Shown here: positions 7,674 through 15,786 of the stretch, piece by piece
Layout of the letters: each line of letters starts with the position of its first letter
Position numbering within the stretch: position 1 is the stretch's first letter
Origin: Herpetosiphonaceae bacterium
GTDB lineage: Bacteria; Chloroflexota; Chloroflexia; Chloroflexales; Kallotenuaceae
Assembly: GCA_013821605.1 (NCBI GenBank)
Contig: JACDGP010000013.1
Coordinates: 1 to 63,817 of the forward strand
Reading direction: 5' to 3'
DNA length: 63,817 nucleotides
Notes under the pieces: generated by a model
The model's database searches: none
The model's input: only the letters and a program-made list of their open reading frames with translations
Told to the model about the DNA's origin: nothing
Translations under genes and position numbers: made by a program

Positions 7674-10600
7674 ATGTTCACCATTCCTGTCCGTCCACCC
7701 CAGTCCGGTCGCAGCCTTGATCGGCTCCTGGCACTCCTAGTGCTGCTGTGCGCTGGCTTTGTCGCGCTGCCGGTACCGGCAGCCCACGCGGCTGGCTTCG
7801 TCGTGACGACCACCGCTGATAGCGGTCCGGGCTCACTGCGCCAAGCGATCACCGATGCCAACAACAGCTCAGGGGCCGACACGATCAGCTTCAACATCCC
7901 GGGCACGGGACCCTTCACCATCGCCCCGACCTCAGGCCTCCCGTTTATTACCGAGGCCGTGGTGATCGATGGATTATCGCAGCCGGGAGCGAGTTGCGCG
8001 AGTTGGCCACCAACCTTGCAGATCGAATTAACTGGCAGCAATGCCGGAAACGGTGTTCAGGGTCTTGCGATCCGTAGCAATGGGAGCACAGTCCAGGGGT
8101 TGGTCATCAACCAGTTTAATAACGAGGGTATTAATTTGGGTGGTAACAACAACACCATCGAATGCAATTTCCTCGGGACCGATACCACGGGCACGGTAGC
8201 ACGGCGCAACGGCGCTGGAGTTGGCGTGCAAGGGGTAACAAATGTGATCGGCGGCACGACTGCCAGTGCGCGCAATCTCATCTCGGGCAATCTCGGGAAT
8301 GGGATTGAAATAGATACCGCTGCCGCAATCGGCAACCAAGTACAAGGCAACTACATCGGCACCGATGTCACAGGTACGCAGCCGCTTGGCAATGTCGGCA
8401 TTGGCGTGCTCCTTGCAACTGGAGCGACCAACACCCACGTCGGCGGCACCACGAGCGGGACCGGGAATCTGATCGCAAGCAATAGCACGGGCGTAGTCAT
8501 CACACTCAGCGGGACGAGCGGCAACCAAGTGCAGGGCAATGCTATTGGTACCGATGTAACTGGCACCAAGGCGCTCGGCAACGGCGGCGGTGTGCTCATT
8601 TCAGGTGGAGTAACCAACAACCTGATCGGCGGCACGACTACCAGTGCGCGCAACCTCATCTCGGGCAATCGGGGGAATGGGATTGAAGTAGACAACGCAA
8701 GCGGGAACCAAGTACAAGGCAACTACATCGGCACCGACGTGACGGGTATGCAGCCGCTCGGCAATGTCGGCACCGGCGTGCTCCTTGCAAGTGGAGCGAC
8801 CAACACCCTCGTCGGCGGTACCACGAACGAGACCGGGAATCTGATCGCAAGCAATGGCAATGGCGTGTTCATCCAAAACAGCGGGACGAGCGGCAACCAA
8901 GTGCAGGGCAATACCATCGGTACTGATGTGACCGGCACCAAGGATCTTGGGAACAGTGATAGTGGGGTGGTGATCTGTTGCGGGGCCAGCAACAACACGA
9001 TTGGGGGGACCACGGCAGGCGCAGGCAATCGTATCGCCTTTAGCAAAGGGCGCGCGGGCGTGCTGGTCAATGATGCCGGGACGGTCGGCAATACGGTCGA
9101 GGGCAACACCATCTTCGCCAATACCCGCCTCGGTATTGATTTCAATGGCAATGGGGTCACGCCCAACGACCCAGGTGACACGGATACGGGTCCCAACAAC
9201 CTGCAGAACTTCCCAGTGCTAACAGCTGCCACCGGCGACAGTATCACGGGCACGCTTAACAGCACGCCCGCTACCACCTTCCGCCTGGAGTTCTTCGCTA
9301 ACAGTAGCTGCGATCCATCGGGCAACGGCGAGGGCGAGCAGTACGTGGGCAGCGTGGATGTCACGACCGCTGGCAGCGGCAACACCAGCTTCAGCTACAG
9401 CTATACGCCGGTCAGCGGCAAGCCGATCCTGACCGCCACCGCCACTGATCCCCAAGGCAACACGTCGGAGTTCTCGGCCTGTCGCACACTCAACAATCCG
9501 CCAGTGGCCGCTGACGACAGCTACAGCACGAACGAAAACACGGTGCTGAATGTGGCTGCGCCGGGTGTGCTCGGGAACGACAGCAACACGGATGGCAATC
9601 CGTTGACCGCACAACTCGTCCAAGGTCCGAGTCATGGGCAGCTCACCTTGAACACAGATGGCTCGTTCACATACACGCCGACCACCAACTATTCGGGCGC
9701 GGACAGTTTTACCTACCAAGCCAGTGATGGCCTAGCGCTGTCTAACGTCGCCATGGTCTCCATTACCGTGAACCATGTCAACCAGCCGCCCGTGGCGCAG
9801 AACGACAGCTACAGCATCAACGAGAACACGCCACTGACGGTCGCGGCTCCCGGCATACTCGGGAACGACAGCGACGTGGACGGGAATCCGTTGACCGCCG
9901 TGCTCGGTACTCGCACCGACCCCGCCCACTCCACTGCGTTTACCTTCAACCCGGACGGCTCGTTCAGCGTTACTCCGGCGACCAACTACACGGGCGTCCT
10001 CTACTTCACCTATCAAGCTAGCGACGGTCAAGCGCTCTCTAACGAGGTCACCGTTAGCATTACCGTCAACGCGGTCAACCAGGCGCCGGTGGCCACTGAC
10101 GACAGCTACACGACCAACGAGAACACGCCCCTGACGGTTGCGGCTCCCGGTGTACTCCAAAACGACAGTGATGTCGATAGCCCCACCCTCACAGCCCAGC
10201 TCGTGAGCGGTCCGAGCCACGGCCAGCTCACGCTCAACTCGGATGGCTCGTTCACCTACACACCGACCACTAACTACTCGGGCGACGATAGCTTCACCTA
10301 TCAAGCCAGCGATGGCCAACTCACCTCGAATGTGGCCACGGTCAGCATTACGGTGAACCATGTCAACCAGACACCGGTAGCGCAAGACGATAGCTACAGC
10401 ACGAACGAGAACACACCCCTCACGGTCGCGGCTCCTGGTGTGCTTGGGAACGATTCGGACGTCGATAGCGTCAACCTCACGGCACAGCTTGTCAGCGGTC
10501 CGAGCCATGGTCAGCTCACGCTCAACTCGAATGGCTCGTTCGCGTACACGCCGACCACTAACTACTCCGGTGCTGACAGCTTTACTTACCGAGCGAGCGA

Positions 10601-11180
10601 TGGTCAAGCGTTGTCGAATGTCGCCACGGTCAGCATTACGGTGAACCACGTCAACCAGCCGCCGACGGTCGTGGTGAGTGCGGGTGGAACGTGCTTGCGA
10701 GACTCCAGTGGGCAGATCAATTTGACGGTCGCGGATGTGGACAGTCAGGTAAGCACCTTGACGCTCAGTGCCACGTCCTCCAACCAGCAGTTGGTGCCGA
10801 ATGGGTTCATCAAGTTCGGTGGCAGTGGAGCCAAGCGGACCATGACGGCCACGGCGAGCGACGGCCAGCGGGGGCAAGCGACGCTCACGATCACCGTGAG
10901 TGATGGCAGTGCGAGGAGCAGCCTCACGGTTACGGTGATCGTAGGCAGTTCGGGCAACGAGACGCTGACCGGTACCAACGGGCCGGATCTGCTCTTCGGC
11001 CTCCAAGGGAACGACACGCTCAATGGCAACGGCGGCAACGATCTGCTGTGCGGCGGCAACGGCAATGACACTCTGACTGGTGGGAGCGGTGCTGATTTCT
11101 TTAGTGGTGGACGAGGCACGGATACCATCACCGATTTCAACCCGACGGAAGGCGATACCAAAGATCGCACCATTCCGTAG
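7674..11180 (+). CDS. Secreted beta-helix / Ig-like repeat / RTX surface protein (copy 2)
   Basis: A 1168-residue paralogue of the 4666-7485 protein. It has the same signal peptide region (MFTIPVRPPQSGRSLDRLL, cleavage after AAHA), the same GPGSLRQAITDANN opening and a longer beta-helix (about 120-500, repeated GNYIGTDVTGT and GNLIASN). The FRLEFFANSSCDPSGN domain is followed by four cadherin-like repeats (96, 99, 96 and 96 residues) and the VVVSAGGTCLRD domain. A C-terminal RTX block, NDTLNGNGGNDLLCGGNGND, ends the protein. Cell-surface or matrix location is inferred from the signal peptide and calcium-binding repeats. Length differs from copy 1 through an extra beta-helix stretch and one extra Ig-like repeat. 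The leader ACGAAGCGAGGT is shared with copy 1. Confidence 0.92.
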   Translation: MFTIPVRPPQSGRSLDRLLALLVLLCAGFVALPVPAAHAAGFVVTTTADSGPGSLRQAITDANNSSGADTISFNIPGTGPFTIAPTSGLPFITEAVVIDGLSQPGASCASWPPTLQIELTGSNAGNGVQGLAIRSNGSTVQGLVINQFNNEGINLGGNNNTIECNFLGTDTTGTVARRNGAGVGVQGVTNVIGGTTASARNLISGNLGNGIEIDTAAAIGNQVQGNYIGTDVTGTQPLGNVGIGVLLATGATNTHVGGTTSGTGNLIASNSTGVVITLSGTSGNQVQGNAIGTDVTGTKALGNGGGVLISGGVTNNLIGGTTTSARNLISGNRGNGIEVDNASGNQVQGNYIGTDVTGMQPLGNVGTGVLLASGATNTLVGGTTNETGNLIASNGNGVFIQNSGTSGNQVQGNTIGTDVTGTKDLGNSDSGVVICCGASNNTIGGTTAGAGNRIAFSKGRAGVLVNDAGTVGNTVEGNTIFANTRLGIDFNGNGVTPNDPGDTDTGPNNLQNFPVLTAATGDSITGTLNSTPATTFRLEFFANSSCDPSGNGEGEQYVGSVDVTTAGSGNTSFSYSYTPVSGKPILTATATDPQGNTSEFSACRTLNNPPVAADDSYSTNENTVLNVAAPGVLGNDSNTDGNPLTAQLVQGPSHGQLTLNTDGSFTYTPTTNYSGADSFTYQASDGLALSNVAMVSITVNHVNQPPVAQNDSYSINENTPLTVAAPGILGNDSDVDGNPLTAVLGTRTDPAHSTAFTFNPDGSFSVTPATNYTGVLYFTYQASDGQALSNEVTVSITVNAVNQAPVATDDSYTTNENTPLTVAAPGVLQNDSDVDSPTLTAQLVSGPSHGQLTLNSDGSFTYTPTTNYSGDDSFTYQASDGQLTSNVATVSITVNHVNQTPVAQDDSYSTNENTPLTVAAPGVLGNDSDVDSVNLTAQLVSGPSHGQLTLNSNGSFAYTPTTNYSGADSFTYRASDGQALSNVATVSITVNHVNQPPTVVVSAGGTCLRDSSGQINLTVADVDSQVSTLTLSATSSNQQLVPNGFIKFGGSGAKRTMTATASDGQRGQATLTITVSDGSARSSLTVTVIVGSSGNETLTGTNGPDLLFGLQGNDTLNGNGGNDLLCGGNGNDTLTGGSGADFFSGGRGTDTITDFNPTEGDTKDRTIP
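9498..10658 (+). repeat. Four tandem Ig-like coding repeats (288/297/288/288 bp)
   Basis: Units begin at 9498, 9786, 10083 and 10371, and the next domain begins at 10659. The second unit is nine bases longer because of a GTRTDPAHSTAF insertion replacing VQGPSHGQ. Units are closely related to those at 6085-6948. Confidence 0.9.
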
Positions 11181-11240
11181 GGACGTGAGTTTGAGGCCTC
11201 AGGTGGTGTCCTCATGTGGAAAAACCATAACAACCAAGAG

Positions 11241-11262
11241 GGGCGCAGCGGTTTCTGCGCCC
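11241..11262 (+). terminator. Hairpin after surface-protein copy 2
   Basis: GGGCGCAG pairs perfectly with CTGCGCCC around CGGTTT. It lies 60 bases after the stop codon and is preceded by AAAAACCATAAC. The same AAAAACCATAAC plus GC-rich hairpin arrangement recurs at 13476-13523. No T-run follows. Confidence 0.5.
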
Positions 11263-11361
11263 TATGTACATTAAGCTGCGACACAAAGAACCGTACCGAT
11301 GGCCTGCAGGCTGCGGTGAGGGCGGTCCGGTACACCTCACAAAACTTTGGCAGACACCCCA

Positions 11362-11431
11362 GATCCTAGAGATCTTGTGGGGGTATGATATACTGGGGGT
11401 AGCTGCAGCAACTGAGCGTGGACCCACAGCC
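11362..11431 (+). pseudogene. Relic of the ester-cyclase 3' end (copy B)
   Basis: GATCCTAGAGATCTTGTGGG and the bases after it align with the 3' end of the cyclase gene (about 3496-3563) with few mismatches. Shared blocks include GTGGGGGTATGA, CTGCAGCAACT and GCGTGGACC, with small frame-breaking indels. No upstream coding part survives. Confidence 0.7.
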
Positions 11432-11483
11432 AACTGGACACCGCATACCGCATAATTTCGATCTGACGAAGCAGCATTTCCAC

Positions 11484-11589
11484 CTGTTGTACGGCAGCAC
11501 GGGCAACGATCCCCTGACCGGTGGGACCGTTGCTACTTTCTTCTTTCACCCCGGCGGAGGGCGCTACCAAGGATCGCACCGTTCCGTAG
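11484..11589 (+). pseudogene. Relic of a third RTX surface-protein tail
   Basis: The stretch aligns with the last 138 bases of copy 2 (11043-11180). It has CTGTTGTACGGCAG, GGCAACGATCCCCTGACCGG, TTTCTT, then, after about 32 lost bases, GGCGCTACCAAGGATCGCAC and CGTTCCGTAG at the same stop. The internal loss breaks the frame. It marks a former third member of the family, now reduced to its 3' end. Confidence 0.7.
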
Positions 11590-11613
11590 GGGCACGACAC
11601 GGAGGGTACAACA

Positions 11614-12795
11614 TTGACTGCTCGACGCACAGGGGTTGGAACGGACGGTGGCGGGCGCAGCGGACGAGTCCTGCTCGTGCTGCTGCTGGTGGGCCTCTTC
11701 GGCTGGAGCACGGCGCTGGCGGCTCCCCGCCCAGAGCGGGAGCCGCAGGTGCAAGCGACCAGTTGCGCGACCGTAAGCTTCGCGCGGAGGGATGTGAGAC
11801 TGGGTCGCGAGCCTGTCTCGGTGGCGGTGGGTGACCTGAACGACGATGGCAAACTCGATATCGTCACGGCGAACACCTTGAACGTGTCGGTGCTGCTGGC
11901 CAATGGCACGGGTGGCTTCACACACAGCCAAATGGGCGCGGGCACCCGTCATACCTCGGTGGCGGTGGGCGATCTCAATGGAGATGGCAAGCTCGATATC
12001 GTCACGGCGAACTTCCTAGGTACGGTATCGGTGCTGCTCAATACAGGCACCGGCCTCTTCACACGCAGCGATGTCGCGGTGGGCGCTAATCCTGAATCGG
12101 TAGCGGTAGGCGACCTCAACGGGGATGGCAAACTCGATATCGTCACGGCGAACGTCATAGGTACGGTGTCAGTGCTGCTCAATACAGGCACCGGCCTCTT
12201 CACACGCACCGATGTGAGCGTGGGCCGCAATCCTTTCTCGGTGGCGGTAGGGGACCTCAACGGGGATGGTAAGCTCGACCTCGCCGTGGCGAACTACCTC
12301 GACGACAGTGTATCGGTGCTGTTGAATACCGGCACGGGCCGCTTCACACGCACCGATGTGAGCGTGGGCAACGAACCCCAATCAGTGGCGGTGGGTGACA
12401 TCAACGGCGATGGCAAACTCGATATCGTCACGGCGAACTATTTCGACAACAGCGTGTCGGTGCTGGTGGCTAATGGCAAGGGCGGCTTCACACGCACCGA
12501 TGTTAGCGTGGACACGTATCCCCACTCGGTAGCGGTAGGGGACTTCAACGGCGATGGCAAACTCGACCTCGTCACGGCGAACTTGGGCTTAAATACGCCG
12601 TCTACGGTATCCGTGCTGCTCAATACAGGCATCGGCAGCTTTACGCGCAGCGATGTCAAGGTGGGCAGGGAGCCTTTCTCGGTGGCGGTAGGGGACCTCA
12701 ACGGCGATGGCAAACTCGACCTCGTCACCGCGAACGAGGCCGACTACAGCATGTCGGTGTTGTCAGCCATCTGTCACATCCGGCCTGCGGCCTAA
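11614..12795 (+). CDS. Secreted FG-GAP / VCBS repeat protein
   Basis: A 393-residue protein starting at TTG, fixed by GGAGGG seven bases upstream. It has a signal peptide (residues 1-37, hydrophobic LLVLLLVGLFGWSTALAA) and then seven or so repeats of about 46 residues with the calcium-binding core VAVGDLNGDGKLDIVTAN followed by a strand pair VSVLLNTGTG. These FG-GAP/VCBS blades form beta-propellers of integrin-like or lectin-like surface proteins. The stop TAA at 12793 is odd: the next codons are recognisably the start of an Ig-like domain, with TAA in the place of CAA/CAG (Gln). The present protein therefore appears to be a truncated version of an FG-GAP plus Ig-like protein. Confidence 0.88.
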   Translation: MTARRTGVGTDGGGRSGRVLLVLLLVGLFGWSTALAAPRPEREPQVQATSCATVSFARRDVRLGREPVSVAVGDLNDDGKLDIVTANTLNVSVLLANGTGGFTHSQMGAGTRHTSVAVGDLNGDGKLDIVTANFLGTVSVLLNTGTGLFTRSDVAVGANPESVAVGDLNGDGKLDIVTANVIGTVSVLLNTGTGLFTRTDVSVGRNPFSVAVGDLNGDGKLDLAVANYLDDSVSVLLNTGTGRFTRTDVSVGNEPQSVAVGDINGDGKLDIVTANYFDNSVSVLVANGKGGFTRTDVSVDTYPHSVAVGDFNGDGKLDLVTANLGLNTPSTVSVLLNTGIGSFTRSDVKVGREPFSVAVGDLNGDGKLDLVTANEADYSMSVLSAICHIRPAA

Positions 12796-13067
12796 AACGA
12801 CAGTTACACGAGTAACGAGGACACGCGGCGGACGGTCGGAGTGCTGGGTGTGCTGCAGAACGACAGTGACGCGAACGGAATCCGTTGAACGCCGTGCTCG
12901 TGAGCAAGCCGAGCCATGGACAACTCATCTTGAATCCGGATGGCTCGTTCACATACACGCCGGCCACCAACTACGTGGGTGCGGACAGCTTCACCTACCA
13001 GGCCAATGATGGCCAATTACGCTCGAATATCGCGACGGTCTCCCTCAGCGTGACCCTTGGCAACTAG
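12796..13067 (+). pseudogene. Detached Ig-like domain, lost from FG-GAP protein by stop and frameshift
   Basis: Directly after the TAA the reading continues NDSYTSNEDTRRTVGVLGVL, QNDSDAN, in frame with the FG-GAP gene and matching the start of the Ig-like repeats of the neighbouring surface proteins. At 12877-12878 one base is missing compared with GACGGGAATCCGTTG in copy 2. The rest (NAVLVSKPSHGQLILNPDGS to VSLSVTLGN, ending 13067) then reads in the next frame. No convincing start exists for that second piece, so independent translation is unlikely. Confidence 0.75.
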
Positions 13068-13087
13068 CTATCAAAGGAGGAGTTTAT

Positions 13088-13168
13088 ATGTATTCCGCGT
13101 TCGCTCACATGCTCAGGGTCGGTGCAACCTGTTGCATGTGTTCACCTAGGCGTTCCGCTCCGGCATAA
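13088..13168 (+). CDS. Candidate 26-residue peptide with strong ribosome binding site
   Basis: AAAGGAGGAG lies six bases before ATG, one of the strongest Shine-Dalgarno matches in the window. It is followed by a 27-codon frame ending TAA that encodes MYSAFAHMLRVGATCCMCSP and six more residues. It contains a C-C-x-C cluster. I recognise no family. It could be a leader peptide, a real microprotein or a decayed gene start. The only support is the ribosome binding site. Confidence 0.3.
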   Translation: MYSAFAHMLRVGATCCMCSPRRSAPA

Positions 13169-13282
13169 GCTTGAACTCAACCTAATCAACGTCGCCCGGA
13201 GTGACGCCGAGTGAAATTGTATGCAACAGGGCTGAGGATGAAGTGCAGCGCAGTTGTTATACATTCAGGAGGCGAACTTCCC

Positions 13283-13486
13283 ATGAACGAACGGATGCGT
13301 CGATATTTAGACGATGACTACAACGAGCACGACGAGCATGCCATGCCCGAGTCCGAATCCATGCCGCGCAAGACAGCTAAACAGCCACCGCAAGATCGGC
13401 GGCAGCAGGAAAAGGAACGCGGCAAGGCCATCGCGAAGGACTATCGGGAACGCAAAAAAGAGACAAACCGGATAGAAAAACCATAA
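13283..13486 (+). CDS. Small highly charged hypothetical protein
   Basis: A 67-residue frame starting at ATG after CAGGAGG (ten bases upstream). It is acidic at the N terminus (YLDDDYNEHDEHAMPESE) and strongly basic and helical after residue 30 (RRQQEKERGKAIAKDYRERK). Such a split-charge, probably coiled or disordered peptide may bind nucleic acid or a partner, but no family is recognised. A GC-rich hairpin follows right after the stop, supporting a discrete transcript. Confidence 0.55.
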   Translation: MNERMRRYLDDDYNEHDEHAMPESESMPRKTAKQPPQDRRQQEKERGKAIAKDYRERKKETNRIEKP

Positions 13487-13493
13487 CATCCAG

Positions 13494-13523
13494 GGCGGGG
13501 CGCAGAAACCTCTACGCCCCGCC
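13494..13523 (+). terminator. GC-rich hairpin after the charged small ORF
   Basis: GGCGGGGCG pairs with CGCCCCGCC around a 12-base loop, starting eight bases after the stop codon. It is preceded by the same AAAAACCATAAC motif as the hairpin at 11241, suggesting a related terminator cassette. No T-run follows. Confidence 0.55.
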
Positions 13524-13673
13524 TGCATCTCAATCTACGACAGGGAGATAATTCAGTGGGGAAACACTGAGCATCGGCAATCCTCGTCGCCTGAACGATC
13601 CGCCGCCCTTGTGCTGTCGGCATGTGGATTGCTGCTATACCTGCCGAAACTCACCGATAGATGGAGGAGTGTA

Positions 13674-13991
13674 ATGGATCAAAGCAACACCGGATCAAGC
13701 AATTCGTCTTCTGAAGGTATGGCTCCTGGTCTGGACAGTACACCCGGTCTTGGCAACACCGCCAGCGACATGAGCACGCTCAGCGATACAAGTTCGTCCG
13801 ACCACATGAGTGTCGGCTCGTCTGGCGCGCTCGGCGGCTTAAGCGGCGTAGGCAGTACCGGCCCGTCGGATATCGATACTCCTACCTCGCTCGGTAATGC
13901 AGTGCATCTTGCTGATGCCGGTAGCATTGGCGATTCTGCAACGAGTGGTGGCAATTCGAGTAGTGCTGGCGGCGCGAGTGGTGGGATATAG
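13674..13991 (+). CDS. Ser/Gly-rich low-complexity hypothetical protein
   Basis: A 105-residue frame with ATG six bases after GGAGGAG... (ATGGAGGAGTGTA). About half of the residues are Ser, Gly or Thr, with short motifs such as SSGALGGLSGVGS and SSSAGGASGGI. There are no Cys, no membrane segment and no signal peptide. It is probably disordered. The TAG stop is followed within a few bases by the ribosome binding site and start of the homoserine dehydrogenase gene, so translation may be coupled. Function unknown; coding status rests on the ribosome binding site and third-position composition. Confidence 0.55.
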   Translation: MDQSNTGSSNSSSEGMAPGLDSTPGLGNTASDMSTLSDTSSSDHMSVGSSGALGGLSGVGSTGPSDIDTPTSLGNAVHLADAGSIGDSATSGGNSSSAGGASGGI

Positions 13992-13998
13992 GAGTGGC

Positions 13999-15063
13999 AT
14001 GCAAACCTACCGTTGTTTGCTTACTGGTTTAGGCAATATTGGTCGCAACTTTCTTGACATCCTAGCTACGCGCGAGGCGCTGCTGCGTGACCGCTACAAC
14101 CTTGCCCTTCAGATCGTTGGCGTCGCTGACTCGTCGGGAACAGTCTATGCCCCTGAGGGATTAAATCTTGCCGAGGTGATCACCATCAAGCGCGAGGGGC
14201 GCGGAGTTGCTGACCTGCCGAATGGTCAACGCGGCAACAGTCCAGTTGCTTTAACCGAGCAGGCCGCGTTCGATCTCTTGTTCGAAGCGACTCCGACCAA
14301 CCTCCGCGATGGGCAACCGGCGCTAGATATCGTGCGCACGGCCCTGCGGCGTGGTCTCCCCTGTGTCTTAGCTAGTAAAGGCCCCCTCGTGTTGGCATAT
14401 GCTGAGCTAGCAGCCCTGAGTGATCTGACGGGCCCCGGACGCCCAGCCCTCCGCTTTAGCGGTGCGGTTGGCGGGGCGCTGCCAACGATCAACCTCGGGC
14501 GGCGGGATCTGGCAGGTAGCCACATTACGCGCGTGGAAGCTGTGCTGAATGGCACGACCCAGGTCATTCTTGGCTTAATGGCCCAGGGCCAGAGCTTTCC
14601 CGACGCTTTAGCTGCTGCTCAAAAAATGGGTATCGTCGAGCCCGATCCGTCGTTAGATGTCGATGGCTGGGACGCAGCTAATAAGCTGGTAATCCTGGCC
14701 AACGCAGTCCTCGGCTGCCCGACAACGTTGGCCGACCTCACCGTCACTGGCATCAGCGAGGTAAGCAGTGATCAGTTGCAGGCCGCTCATGCTGCCGGTG
14801 GCCGTGTATCGCTCCTCGGCATCGCCGAAGCCTTGCCCTCTACGTCCGCTACGACGGAACGTCCCTATCGCCTGAGCATTGCACCTACCACGTTACTCGC
14901 GACTCATCCTCTCGCACGACTAGGATTGGGTGAAATGGGTGTCGTCTACACCAGTGATATTGCTGGGCGGACGACTGCCACAAGTGCCGAAGATGGGCCG
15001 CTCGGAACCTGTGCCGCAATGCTACGTGACGCCATCTCGATTGCTGGTTCGCCCAATTATTGA
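13999..15063 (+). CDS. hom: Homoserine dehydrogenase
   Basis: Reduces aspartate semialdehyde to homoserine with NAD(P)H, the branch point to threonine and methionine. A Rossmann GLGNIG motif sits at residues 10-15. The catalytic-domain signatures are ASKGPLV near 125, FSGAVGGALP near 155, NGTTQVIL (from residue 184) and SLDVDGWDAANKLVILAN near 220. At 354 residues it lacks the C-terminal ACT domain of many homologues, so threonine feedback by that domain is not expected. The start follows TAGGAG. Upstream in-frame codons lie inside the previous small gene and are not used. It converges on the response regulator gene at 15103. Confidence 0.93.
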   Translation: MQTYRCLLTGLGNIGRNFLDILATREALLRDRYNLALQIVGVADSSGTVYAPEGLNLAEVITIKREGRGVADLPNGQRGNSPVALTEQAAFDLLFEATPTNLRDGQPALDIVRTALRRGLPCVLASKGPLVLAYAELAALSDLTGPGRPALRFSGAVGGALPTINLGRRDLAGSHITRVEAVLNGTTQVILGLMAQGQSFPDALAAAQKMGIVEPDPSLDVDGWDAANKLVILANAVLGCPTTLADLTVTGISEVSSDQLQAAHAAGGRVSLLGIAEALPSTSATTERPYRLSIAPTTLLATHPLARLGLGEMGVVYTSDIAGRTTATSAEDGPLGTCAAMLRDAISIAGSPNY

Positions 15064-15102
15064 GCAGACTGACAATGTTCACCATCGTGATTAACTGCGT
15101 AA

Positions 15103-15786
15103 TCAGTGCTCCAAGCCGGGCTGAAGCGTATAGCCGATGCCTGCGACGGTCACCAAGTACTGCGGCTCGGTCGGATTCTGCTCGATCTTTTGCCGTAAAC
15201 GATGAACTAACTGCTTAAGCAACTGCCGGTCGCCGATCCCGCGATAGCCCCACACATGGGTGGTTAATCGCTCGGCTGGGATCGTATGCTCTGCGTTGAC
15301 GAGCAAGTATTGCAAGAGGCGGAACTCTAAGTTCGTCAGGCGGGTTGTGCTACCGCCTCGTACGCTGACACTTTGCTGCTCGATATCAAGTTGCAGATCT
15401 CCAGCAGACTGCGGAGCGGGGCGCTCAATCTCGGCTCGGCGTAGCAGCGCCCGCACCCGTGCAAGTAACGTGCGCGGGCTAAAGGGCTTGGTCAAATAAT
15501 CGTCGGCTCCCAGGTCAAGCCCCTGCACCTGGTCTTCTTCGCTGCTTCGCACCGTCAACAGCATGATCGGCGTCGTCGCCTCGGCCCGAATACGGCGGCA
15601 GACCTCAAAACCATTGACCTGGGGCAAGTTAACATCAAGGATCACGATGTCAGGTTGCTCCACATCAAAGAGCCGTAGCGCCTCCGCGCCATCCGACGCC
15701 ATGATCACGAGGTATCCCGCCTGCCGCAGGGCAAAGCCGATCAGTTCGCGCAACTCTGTATCATCATCAACGACCAGAATTTTCAT
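15103..15786 (-). CDS. OmpR-family response regulator
   Basis: A 227-residue regulator. The receiver domain (1-115) has the acidic cluster VVDDD at 5-9, phospho-acceptor Asp51 (ILDVNLP), the Thr of LLTVRS and the Lys of LTKPFSP. The C-terminal winged helix (125-222) carries LTNLEFRLLQYLLVNA and the recognition segment LLKQLVHRLRQKI. GGAGG lies six bases before the start. Its first codons overlap the end of the sensor kinase gene by 20 bases, so the two form one two-component pair. Target genes are unknown; the sulfate transporter operon lies upstream on the same strand. Confidence 0.93.
   Translation of the reverse strand: MKILVVDDDTELRELIGFALRQAGYLVIMASDGAEALRLFDVEQPDIVILDVNLPQVNGFEVCRRIRAEATTPIMLLTVRSSEEDQVQGLDLGADDYLTKPFSPRTLLARVRALLRRAEIERPAPQSAGDLQLDIEQQSVSVRGGSTTRLTNLEFRLLQYLLVNAEHTIPAERLTTHVWGYRGIGDRQLLKQLVHRLRQKIEQNPTEPQYLVTVAGIGYTLQPGLEH

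Larger units (their letters stand above)
11181..11613. other. Intergenic relic zone, 433 bp
   Basis: This gap holds no intact gene. It contains, in order, a hairpin (11241-11262), a degenerate copy of the ester-cyclase 3' end (11362-11431), a piece resembling the leader of surface-protein copy 1 (ACTGGACACCGC...CATAATTTCG, 11433-11460, compare 4592-4619), and a shortened RTX tail (11484-11589). The FG-GAP gene starts directly after. Confidence 0.7.

Noticed and set aside
8150-8960. Regular short repeats suggesting a CRISPR array
   Set aside because: The period is that of beta-helix coding units, the repeats are imperfect and translate to GNYIGTDVTGT-like motifs; there are no constant repeats with unique spacers and no cas genes.
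9732-11006. A 424-codon open frame on the minus strand across surface-protein copy 2
   Set aside because: It is antisense to an obvious coding repeat region and rich in Arg/Val/Gly as expected from reversed repeats; no ribosome binding site or family.
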